Origin: RCC1774 sp050330855
GTDB lineage: Bacteria; Cyanobacteriota; Cyanobacteriia; Thermosynechococcales; Thermosynechococcaceae
NCBI GenBank assembly: GCA_050330855.1
Contig: JBHJNL010000061.1
Location: 1 to 17,644 of the forward strand
Length of the DNA stretch: 17,644 nucleotides
Direction: 5' to 3'
This document shows, piece after piece, positions 1-5,976 of the stretch. Position 1 is the stretch's first letter. Every line of letters starts with the position of its first letter. A program made the translations under genes and the position numbers. Under the pieces are notes generated by a model. It was not told the origin of the DNA. It searched no databases and saw only the letters and a program-made list of their open reading frames with translations.

Positions 1-46
1 ATATGTCGTGAGAGCCACAAGTCGGGCAAGTCATCTCTATTCTCAT
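1..46 (-). CDS. Partial IS1-like InsA N-terminus (zinc ribbon)
   Basis: Only the first 15 codons are inside the window. They read MRIEMTCPTCGSHDI, with a CPTCGS zinc-ribbon half-site as in InsA, the DNA-binding regulator and transposase part of IS1-family elements. The ATG at 46 has AGGAG nine bases upstream (59-55); the ATG at 34 is an alternative that would match the usual short start in this family. In IS1 the transposase proper is made by a frameshift into a second frame, which would lie off the window. Other zinc-ribbon proteins could begin this way; the IS-like terminus just upstream favours a transposase gene. Confidence 0.5.
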   Translation of the reverse strand, partial: MRIEMTCPTCGSHDI

Positions 47-117
47 CTGCTCGGCTCCTGAGAAAGTTCAATAACTATAGTCTTATTTTTCTCTATCCTT
101 TACACTAATGCACTACC
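1..117 (-). mobile_element. End of an insertion sequence (IS1-like), truncated by window edge
   Basis: Read on the minus strand, the element appears to begin at 117 with GGTAGTGCATTAGTG, which has the look of an IS1-family terminal inverted repeat. About 70 bases later it opens a reading frame with a CPxCG zinc-ribbon start typical of InsA-like proteins. The host reading frame of the neighbouring CPBP pseudogene runs without a stop right up to this point, which independently places the insertion boundary near 117/118. The other end and the target duplication (IS1 elements usually make 8-10 bp) lie outside the window. If the duplication exists, it would start with the bases from 118 on (AACGCTTT on the plus strand). 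The family assignment rests on the terminal sequence and 15 residues only. Confidence 0.55.
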
Positions 118-439
118 AACGCTTTAACTGAAACGCCTCGAAACCCCAGATACTCCTGAGCCGTGATAGAACGTCGCCAACGAATAAACAGGCAAATTAA
201 GCCGATGCCAATGGCGTCAGCAATCAGCGTTGTGACTGACAGCAGCAAGCCTTCGTGCCTAAAGACTCTGCCGTTTGTTGTATCTCAGCAGCCGTAGCCC
301 CTGGGTTTTGAGCGAGGACAATCACCAAGACCACAATCGCGATGGCGATGCTAACCCCGAAAAGAGTCCCAATGATGAGTGCAGAAAAGCCGAGGGTGGG
401 CCAAAGCGGCCAAGGCTGATGTTTTAAGTCTGTTTGCAT
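118..439 (-). pseudogene. CPBP-family intramembrane protease, 5' fragment, frameshifted and IS-interrupted
   Basis: The frame from ATG 439 encodes PWPLWPTLGFSALIIG and a long hydrophobic segment (about residues 17-43), which resembles the start of cyanobacterial CPBP-family membrane proteins (CAAX protease and bacteriocin-processing; putative glutamic endopeptidases). The open frame ends after 71 codons in an implausible Cys-rich tail. One base appears to be missing near 251-254: shifting frame there restores GLLLSVTTLIADAIG, a second membrane segment, then RWRRSITAQEYLGF, a typical continuation. That frame stays open to 118, where the insertion sequence begins. The gene therefore carries two lesions, and the catalytic helices are absent here. 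Family assignment is from recall of the N-terminal pattern; the catalytic motifs cannot be seen. Confidence 0.6.
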
Positions 440-487
440 CCAAGCTTATTTCAACACATGAATTGAGTTCTAGCGCAGCCTCTACCG

Positions 488-1306
488 CTACTCTTGCTGA
501 CCGTCTTTACCTTCTTTGTCTGTCGGCAATTGAACCGATAGCAAGCCATCATCTGTTACAGATACTCGTCCTCCAAGGGCTTCGATTTGACGGGCCGCAA
601 ACCCACGGGTTGGTTTGTCAATAGCACTAGAAAAAATATTGGCCCAGGCGCTGGCTTGAGCAACTTTGCTATTGGGGTTGCTCGCTAAAAATTCGGCTGT
701 TTGGCGAGAACGTTGGGCAATTTGTTTGAGTTCAGGCTTTTTAGATTGGCTGGCCCAATCAGCGGCCTGCAGATAAGATTGACGGGCTGCTTGAGGCTTT
801 CCTAAAAACAGCAGTTCATCCTGAGCCTTAGCCTGCCAAAGAAAGTAGGCATCGGCTTTCTTGGCGTCGGGGATAGCAGATAGACCCTGACTAATTAAAT
901 CGACCGTTTTCTGAGGCTTTCCTCCATAGAGGGTGACCATGGCCGACAGGTAGGAATACATATCTAAAAATAGGGGGTCTCGCTGAACAGCCACCTCGAA
1001 AAAGTCAGGCGTAGCTGAATACCCAGTTTTGGGGCGTGCTTCTTCATCGCCAAAGTACTGAATCACATTGAGAAAGGCGTAGTCAGCGATCAGGTTATCG
1101 TAGCTGGAAGAGGGTAGCTTTTTAAGCAGCGCCATGGTGGTCTTATATTCGGCCTCTTCACGTAATGCTTCAGCTTTGGTAACACCCTGCTTTGCTTTTT
1201 GCTCTGCTGCAGTGACCTGAGCAAGCTGTAGATGGGCTATAGCAGCGGCACAGACTAGAGCTATTGCAGGTGCGATCGCTTGCTTGCATACTTTCGAGAT
1301 CTGCAT
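488..1306 (-). CDS. Membrane-anchored or exported helical-repeat (TPR-like) protein of unknown function
   Basis: This is a 272-residue protein. Residues 9-28 are hydrophobic and follow a Lys-containing N-terminus, so it is a signal peptide or membrane anchor. The rest is mostly amphipathic helices with alanine- and leucine-rich stretches (for example around residues 110-135 and 150-190), the pattern of tetratricopeptide-like repeats, though no canonical TPR consensus stands out. A conserved-looking stretch around residues 60-105 (LPSSSYDNLIADYAFLNVIQ, then a YFGDE segment) seems familiar from unnamed cyanobacterial proteins. The C-terminal 40 residues are polar and acidic. It lies 92 bases downstream of the pentapeptide-repeat gene on the same strand and may be cotranscribed. 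I do not recognise a function; a periplasmic or thylakoid-lumen scaffold role is inference. Confidence 0.75.
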   Translation of the reverse strand: MQISKVCKQAIAPAIALVCAAAIAHLQLAQVTAAEQKAKQGVTKAEALREEAEYKTTMALLKKLPSSSYDNLIADYAFLNVIQYFGDEEARPKTGYSATPDFFEVAVQRDPLFLDMYSYLSAMVTLYGGKPQKTVDLISQGLSAIPDAKKADAYFLWQAKAQDELLFLGKPQAARQSYLQAADWASQSKKPELKQIAQRSRQTAEFLASNPNSKVAQASAWANIFSSAIDKPTRGFAARQIEALGGRVSVTDDGLLSVQLPTDKEGKDGQQE

Positions 1307-1398
1307 CTTTCCCCTTCCCCAACATTTGCACCATTAGTATGCCCAAACCCGCTCCAAAAATTTCAGGAAGTCCGGGCTTGCCAAGCAGATGAACTGGT

Positions 1399-2481
1399 TC
1401 AGGTTTCTTGCGATCCTTGCTCGAGGGCAGGAGCCTCAAGCTGAGTGCGGAACTCTGGGTCATAAATTGCCGCTGCTCCGTTTGCTGCAGACTGAACTTG
1501 CTCTATCGTCAAATTTTGGGCCGCTCGTAATTCGGCCTTGGTTAGATTAGCTGCCGATAAATTTGCCTCTAGAAGATTTGCCCCGATTAGATTCGCGTTG
1601 CTAAGGGTCGCTTCGACCAGCGAAGCCTGAGTGAGGTTCGCTTCGACGAGCGTGGCTGATATAAGGATGGCCTTGTTTAAGATCGCCTCGCTGAGGTCAG
1701 CCTGCAAAAGGTTGGCCGATTCTAAATTGACGCCAAAGAGATTTGCCTGATTAAAATTGGCGCGGCTGCAGTCGGCTCGATTCAAGTGAGCTGAACTCAG
1801 ATCGACCTGATGGAGGTCAGCCTGTGCTAAGTTGGCTCCTTCGAGATGAGAGCCTTCTAGATTGGCCTTGGTCAAGTTGGCGGCTTTCAAATTAACGTGG
1901 CTTAGATCGGCATTCATCAACAGCGCCTGACTCAGATTGGTCTGGCTTAGGTCGAGCTGCCCTCCTGGTAAGTCATTTTGGGTCTCTCGACGACCGATAA
2001 CAGTAAGCGCGGCTTGAATGTCGGTTGGTGGGCTGCTGCGTGAATTGCGCCCGGTACTCTTATCCCGAATATAAGAGGTGAGTACTTCCATGACGATCCA
2101 ATGATCGACGGGGGAATCTTTAGCAACGCGCTCCAGTAGATAAATGCCCCCTAGCCGTGCCTCTAGGCGGTTATCTCCTAACAGCTCCACCGCTTTACTG
2201 AACCGGGCAGTCACCGCTTGGTTCTCGGTAATCTGCAGGTTGCGACGACTCAGGTAAGCGGTGGTCAGAAAAAATAGCCCCCCCAGAGCTTGAATCAGGG
2301 TGCGGCGATGGGCGTCTTCGATAAAGGCGCGATCGCGGATTTCAACCTGATCTGCAACCGTATCAGCCTGCCATTTGGGCAACCGCCAAACGACAATGCC
2401 TAAAATCAATAGGCTCAGCCCACCCCACCAAGCCGGTAGGGGGAGGCTGGAGATGCCAAGTGTGATCGCAAAGCGAGACAT
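1399..2481 (-). CDS. Membrane-anchored pentapeptide-repeat protein
   Basis: From the ATG at 2481 the protein has 360 residues. Near the N-terminus is one clear membrane segment (about residues 15-33), and a second hydrophobic patch lies near 65-76. Residues about 90-140 contain FSKAVELLGDNRLEARLGG followed by an IYLLERVAKDS...HWIVMEVL stretch, a conserved block that precedes repeats in many pentapeptide-repeat proteins. Residues about 176-322 are some 29 A(D/N)LxX pentapeptides, which fold as a right-handed quadrilateral beta-helix. The C-terminus (NLTIEQVQSA) is typical of the group. A TTG at 2499 would extend it by six residues and overlap the upstream gene by 8 bases; I prefer the ATG, which leaves a 10-base gap. 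The biochemical role is unknown; such proteins are thought to be interaction scaffolds. Confidence 0.88.
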   Translation of the reverse strand: MSRFAITLGISSLPLPAWWGGLSLLILGIVVWRLPKWQADTVADQVEIRDRAFIEDAHRRTLIQALGGLFFLTTAYLSRRNLQITENQAVTARFSKAVELLGDNRLEARLGGIYLLERVAKDSPVDHWIVMEVLTSYIRDKSTGRNSRSSPPTDIQAALTVIGRRETQNDLPGGQLDLSQTNLSQALLMNADLSHVNLKAANLTKANLEGSHLEGANLAQADLHQVDLSSAHLNRADCSRANFNQANLFGVNLESANLLQADLSEAILNKAILISATLVEANLTQASLVEATLSNANLIGANLLEANLSAANLTKAELRAAQNLTIEQVQSAANGAAAIYDPEFRTQLEAPALEQGSQET

Positions 2482-2491
2482 AACGAGAGTA

Positions 2492-3013
2492 TTATTCAAT
2501 ACCAGAAATGATGCCAGACTCTGTAGACTGCATGCTTAATTCTTGAGGATTCATCTGCTCATACTGCTCAAAGGGCTGATGAATCCAAGGATTGTCGGCT
2601 AAATAATTGACAAAGTAATCAGGCCGAATGATAGAAACGGCCTTGTACCAAAGCACAGCCGTCCGAATCTCTGCAGCCTCTGTGTGCTGCTGCAGCCAAA
2701 CTAACGTTTGCTTTAGGGTTTGACCTGAATCGACCAGATCGTCTACCAGCAAGATCTGCTTTCCGAGCTGAGGCGTCGTCATCGTTAGCGTAGGGGCAAT
2801 GGTCAGTGTGCCTCGCTGATGATCTTGATAAGAGGATGTCGCTAAGATCGCCAGTGGACAGTCATAGATGCGAGAAAGAATGTCACCAATCCTTAATCCC
2901 CCTCGCGCTAGACAAATAATCTGATCAAAGTGCCAGTCAGGCTGATAGATAATCGCAGCGAGCTGCTCAATTTTGCGGTGATACTCCGACCAAGATACAT
3001 AGAGATCTGCCAT
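2492..3013 (-). CDS. Phosphoribosyltransferase, Gpt/hypoxanthine type
   Basis: This 173-residue cytosolic protein carries the type I phosphoribosyltransferase signature ILLVDDLVDSGQT at residues 87-99, the PRPP-binding loop with its two adjacent aspartates. It also has the upstream pyrophosphate-binding loop LARGGLRIG at 35-43. Such enzymes join a nucleobase to PRPP, giving a nucleotide and pyrophosphate. The size and the RGG loop recall the small xanthine/guanine (Gpt-like) family, but base specificity cannot be read from the sequence. The C-terminal 20 residues after YEQMNPQELS look like a poorly conserved tail. Its stop codon is 10 bases from the pentapeptide-repeat start, so the two are probably cotranscribed. 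A salvage role would fit the nearby de novo genes purL and purF, although those are on the other strand. Confidence 0.85.
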   Translation of the reverse strand: MADLYVSWSEYHRKIEQLAAIIYQPDWHFDQIICLARGGLRIGDILSRIYDCPLAILATSSYQDHQRGTLTIAPTLTMTTPQLGKQILLVDDLVDSGQTLKQTLVWLQQHTEAAEIRTAVLWYKAVSIIRPDYFVNYLADNPWIHQPFEQYEQMNPQELSMQSTESGIISGIE

Positions 3014-3058
3014 TGATAAAGACTCTAAACAACAAGTGGAGACCGTTTTGGTAAATCA

Positions 3059-3307
3059 TTACAGATCACGACCGCAGTGGTTGAGTTCGAGCAATGAAGC
3101 ACCATCATTGAGATCAACGCCAGGTTGAGTACCAAGCCCTGCAACTGTTTTCAACTTAACCTTAGAACGCTTCGAAACCTGTTGATGCCGCGCCAAGACT
3201 TCGCGTAGTGCATCTTCGATTAAATGAGTCAGCGTTTGCCCAGATTGAGCGGTGTATTGCTTAGCTTCAGCTAGAAGCTGATCGTCGAGTTGAACAGTTG
3301 TTTTCAT
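3059..3307 (-). CDS. Solitary VapB-type antitoxin
   Basis: From the ATG at 3307 (TAAGG just upstream) the protein is 82 residues. It begins MKTTVQLDDQLLAEAKQYTA and continues TLTHLIEDALREVL, the ribbon-helix-helix fold of VapB-type antitoxins that dimerise and bind operator DNA. The tail GTQPGVDLNDGASLLEL matches the toxin-binding tail of this subgroup, which normally precedes an overlapping vapC (PIN-domain ribonuclease) gene. No such gene follows: 45 bases after the stop the phosphoribosyltransferase begins. An in-frame extension to 3382 exists, but its 25 extra residues look unlike the family. It may be an orphan that still regulates or neutralises other VapC toxins, or a relic. Confidence 0.8.
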   Translation of the reverse strand: MKTTVQLDDQLLAEAKQYTAQSGQTLTHLIEDALREVLARHQQVSKRSKVKLKTVAGLGTQPGVDLNDGASLLELNHCGRDL

Positions 3308-3408
3308 GGCCTTAGCTAAAAATTGACGCTTAATTGTTATGTCTCCATATTTAGTGGATTTTAATGCTAGCCTCTGACTCAAGCCTTGATCCGGTTGTAA
3401 ACATAGTG

Positions 3409-3425
3409 AGGAAATGAGATTTCCT
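3409..3425. promoter_or_regulatory. Perfect inverted repeat between vapB-like gene and purL
   Basis: AGGAAAT and its exact reverse complement ATTTCCT are separated by GAG. The repeat lies in the 179-base divergent spacer, about 100 bases upstream of the antitoxin start and 60 bases upstream of the purL start. Ribbon-helix-helix antitoxins bind inverted repeats in their own promoter, and purine genes are also often repressed, so either could own the site. The symmetry is seen directly; an operator function is inference. Confidence 0.35.
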
Positions 3426-3451
3426 TTCGCGATCGCAACGAACTGAGCAGG

Positions 3452-3457
3452 TACAAT
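3452..3457 (+). promoter_or_regulatory. Possible -10 element for purL
   Basis: TACAAT lies 30 bases before the purL ATG (3487) and matches the sigma-70 -10 consensus in five of six positions. No convincing -35 hexamer sits 16-18 bases upstream; that position is occupied by a GCGATCGC octamer (3429-3436). If used, transcription would start near 3463, which would exclude the upstream in-frame TTG at 3457 as a translation start. Confidence 0.3.
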
Positions 3458-3486
3458 TGAAAACCTGTGCTGTTGGTGAGGCGTGC

Positions 3487-5874
3487 ATGTCTGCTCCTTT
3501 TTCCCCTGCTGAAATTGCGTCCGAAGGTCTCAAGCCCGAAGAATACGACGATATTGTGCAGCGCTTAGGTCGCCACCCCAACCGGGCTGAACTGGGCATG
3601 TTTGGCGTCATGTGGTCAGAACACTGCTGCTACAAGAACTCTAGACCGCTATTGTCTCAGTTCCCCACCGAAGGAGATCGCGTCCTCGTTGGCCCTGGCG
3701 AAAATGCAGGGGTGGTTAATCTCGGCGACGGTCTGCAGTTGGCCTTCAAAATTGAATCTCACAATCATCCCTCTGCGGTGGAACCCTTTCAGGGCGCTGC
3801 CACGGGGGTCGGCGGTATCCTCAGAGATATTTTTACGATGGGGGCCAGACCCATCGCTGTACTCAACTCGCTCCGGTTTGGCAGTCTTGATGATGCCCGT
3901 ACCCGCCGTTTATTCAATGGTGTTGTTTCAGGCATTGCCCACTACGGCAACTGCGTGGGCGTCCCCACCGTGGGGGGTGAAGTGTATTTTGACCCCGCCT
4001 ATAGCGGCAACCCGCTGGTGAACGCGATGGCTCTAGGCCTCATGGAGATTCCAGAGATTATGAAGTCTGGCGCGGCAGGCGTGGGCAACCCGGTGCTCTA
4101 TGTAGGATCTACCACCGGGCGGGATGGTATGGGCGGAGCCAGTTTTGCCAGTGCCGAACTCAATGCAGAATCTGAAGTTGAAGATCGGCCTGCAGTGCAA
4201 GTAGGTGATCCCTTTTTAGAAAAGTCGTTGATTGAAGCTTGCCTAGAAGCCTTTAAAACCGGTGCCGTGGTCGCCGCCCAAGATATGGGAGCCGCCGGAC
4301 TCACCTGCTCCACGGCTGAGATGGCTGCGAAGGGCGGACTCGGCATTGACTTAGATCTAGATCTGATTCCCAATCGCGAAACAGGGATGGTGCCCTACGA
4401 ATATCTGCTGTCTGAATCGCAGGAGCGAATGCTGTTCGTGGCCCAAAAAGGTCGTGAGCAAGAGCTGATCGATATTTTCCATCGGTGGGGGCTGCAGGCC
4501 GTCGTCGCAGGCTCCGTCATTGCTGAGTCGCTAGTGAGAATCCGATTTGAAGGCGAGATAGCGGCTGAGATTCCCGCCACCGCCCTCTCAGACAACACCC
4601 CTATCTATCACCACGAACTTCTCCCAGAGCCGCCAGCCTATGCCCAAGAAGCTTGGCAATGGAGCTGCGATCGCATCCCCCCAGCCACCCTCCAAGGCAT
4701 TGACGTCAACGGCAAACCAACAACCTGGTCCCAAATTCTTCTAGACCTCCTTGCCACTTCCAGCATCGCCTCCAAACGCTGGGTCTATCGCCAATACGAT
4801 CACCAAGTCCAGAACAACACCGTCACCCTCCCCGGAGACGCCGACGCCGCCGTCATCCGCCTCCGCCCCCTCGAACCCACAACTCCGAACTCCGCTGGCG
4901 AAGCCCCTCCCCAGGAGGCACTCCGAACTCCGAATTCCGAACTCCGAATTCCGAACTCCGCCGTCGCCGCCACCGTTGACTGCAACGCCCGCTATGTCTA
5001 CCTCGACCCCTACGAAGGAGCAAAGGCCACCGTCGCCGAAGCCGCCCGTAACCTAAGCTGCGTCGGCGCAGACCCCATCGCCGTCACCGATAACCTCAAC
5101 TTTGGTAGCCCTGAAAAACCCATTGGCTATTGGCAGTTGGCCGAAGCCTGTCGCGGTTTATCCGAAGGCTGCACCGCCTTCAACACCCCCGTCACCGGCG
5201 GAAACGTCTCTCTATATAACGAAACCCTCAACGCGGCTGGCGAGCCACAGCCCATTTACCCCACTCCCGTCGTGGGCATGGTGGGCTTAATTGCGAACCT
5301 AGACTACACCTGTGGGCAGGGCTGGCAAACCGAGGGCGATGTCATTTATCTCTTGGGTGCGCCCTTCACGCAGCAGCCGGTGCAAGAGGGCTGGGTCACC
5401 CTAGGGGCTTCAGACTATTTAGCAGCGATTCAGGGTCAGGTGGCCGGTCGCCCCCCCCGCGTCAACTTTGAGATCGAGCGTCAGGTTCAAGCGGCCTGCC
5501 GCCACGGCATTCGGCAGGGATGGATTCAGTCGGCCCACGACTGCGCCGAAGGTGGACTGGCGGTTGCCATTGCTGAATCTTGCATTAGTGGTGGTTTGGG
5601 GGCAGACGTTGCCCTGATGAGCGAGGCGCTGCGCTGGGACGAGGTGCTGTTTGCAGAAGGAGGCGCTAGGATTGTGGTGTCAGTGAGATCGCAAGATCAA
5701 CCAGCCTGGGAATCCTATCTTCAAGCTCAGGCCTTCTCATGGGAACAGCTAGGTCAGGTCAGTGGTCAAGGGACTTTTACCCTTACTGCCAATGATCAAA
5801 GACTCCTTTCCGTTTCTCTCACTGAGATGACAGATTGCTGGAGTCATGCTATCGAAAAGAAGCTCAATATTTAA
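3487..5874 (+). CDS. purL: Phosphoribosylformylglycinamidine synthase subunit PurL
   Basis: PurL is the synthetase subunit of the PurLQS complex. It uses ATP and ammonia from PurQ to turn FGAR into FGAM, the fourth step of de novo purine synthesis in the cytosol. The protein has 795 residues from the ATG at 3487, with GGTGAGG just upstream. Visible motifs are GMFGVMWSEHCCYKNSRP near residue 46, IESHNHPSAVEPFQGAATG (90-108, active-site histidines), DMGAAGLTCSTAEMA in the first half, then DNLNFGSPEKP and AHDCAEGGLAVA in the second. The gene is intact, but residues 466-491, in the linker before ATVDCNARYVYLDP, are encoded by an inserted heptamer-repeat block (see the repeat entry), making the protein longer than usual. 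Codons from about 4660 to 5240 are strikingly C-ending. An eight-C run at 5451-5458 lies within the frame. purF follows after about 100 bases. Confidence 0.96.
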   Translation: MSAPFSPAEIASEGLKPEEYDDIVQRLGRHPNRAELGMFGVMWSEHCCYKNSRPLLSQFPTEGDRVLVGPGENAGVVNLGDGLQLAFKIESHNHPSAVEPFQGAATGVGGILRDIFTMGARPIAVLNSLRFGSLDDARTRRLFNGVVSGIAHYGNCVGVPTVGGEVYFDPAYSGNPLVNAMALGLMEIPEIMKSGAAGVGNPVLYVGSTTGRDGMGGASFASAELNAESEVEDRPAVQVGDPFLEKSLIEACLEAFKTGAVVAAQDMGAAGLTCSTAEMAAKGGLGIDLDLDLIPNRETGMVPYEYLLSESQERMLFVAQKGREQELIDIFHRWGLQAVVAGSVIAESLVRIRFEGEIAAEIPATALSDNTPIYHHELLPEPPAYAQEAWQWSCDRIPPATLQGIDVNGKPTTWSQILLDLLATSSIASKRWVYRQYDHQVQNNTVTLPGDADAAVIRLRPLEPTTPNSAGEAPPQEALRTPNSELRIPNSAVAATVDCNARYVYLDPYEGAKATVAEAARNLSCVGADPIAVTDNLNFGSPEKPIGYWQLAEACRGLSEGCTAFNTPVTGGNVSLYNETLNAAGEPQPIYPTPVVGMVGLIANLDYTCGQGWQTEGDVIYLLGAPFTQQPVQEGWVTLGASDYLAAIQGQVAGRPPRVNFEIERQVQAACRHGIRQGWIQSAHDCAEGGLAVAIAESCISGGLGADVALMSEALRWDEVLFAEGGARIVVSVRSQDQPAWESYLQAQAFSWEQLGQVSGQGTFTLTANDQRLLSVSLTEMTDCWSHAIEKKLNI
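4883..4960 (+). repeat. Heptamer repeat block inserted in frame in purL
   Basis: The block consists of one and a half CTCCGAA units (4883-4894), a 26-base spacer (4895-4920), then five full units and a partial one (4921-4960) alternating CTCCGAA and TTCCGAA. The spacer contains CCTCC CCA GGAGG, a short hairpin. Together it encodes TPNSAGEAPPQEALRTPNSE and a further LRIPNSA. The peptide repeats TPNS/IPNS at 21-base intervals because three heptamers make seven codons. Tandem heptamers of this kind resemble the short tandemly repeated repetitive (STRR) sequences described in cyanobacterial genomes, usually between genes. Its position in the linker of PurL, with the frame kept, points to a tolerated insertion. 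Confidence 0.8.
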
Positions 5875-5877
5875 AGT

Positions 5878-5900
5878 GCCTAATCCCCATTTTGGATAGG
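5878..5900 (+). other. Hairpin in the purL-purF spacer
   Basis: GCCTAATCC pairs with GGATAGGC across a CCATTTT loop, leaving one bulged A. It starts 4 bases after the purL stop codon. It lacks a following run of T, so it is not a convincing intrinsic terminator; it may protect the purL transcript end or mark an attenuating structure. Confidence 0.35.
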
Positions 5901-5916
5901 CGATGGTTCAAGAAGT

Positions 5917-5945
5917 TTGTTATTGTCTTAAATATTCCTTAATAT
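5917..5945 (+). promoter_or_regulatory. Predicted purF promoter
   Basis: TTGTTA (5917-5922) and TAATAT (5940-5945) are separated by exactly 17 bases and lie about 30 bases before the purF start codon. Each hexamer matches four of six consensus positions. The hairpin just upstream (GCCTAATCC, loop, GGATAGGC, 5878-5900) could partly separate purL transcription from purF, although no T-run follows it, so read-through from purL is also possible. Confidence 0.35.
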
Positions 5946-5976
5946 TTCCCCGACGTATGCAGGTGGTGCGGTGCTA

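Noticed and set aside
1170..1463. 97-codon minus-strand frame between the helical-repeat and pentapeptide genes
   Set aside because: Its composition is unlike a protein, it overlaps both flanking genes and no motif is visible.
3308..3382. N-terminal extension of the VapB-type antitoxin
   Set aside because: The family starts at the MKTTVQLDD strand; the extension shows no conserved feature.
3457..3486. Longer PurL starting at TTG 3457
   Set aside because: The extra ten residues (MKTCAVGEAC) are unlike PurL starts, the TTG coincides with a good -10 hexamer, and ATG 3487 has a purine-rich ribosome binding site.
4883..4960. CRISPR array in purL
   Set aside because: Units are seven bases and contiguous; there are no unique spacers of 30-40 bases.
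4751..5056. Open frames on both strands across the purL repeat block
   Set aside because: They arise because C-rich codons and heptamer repeats lack stop codons in several frames; PurL covers the same bases with a clear family match.
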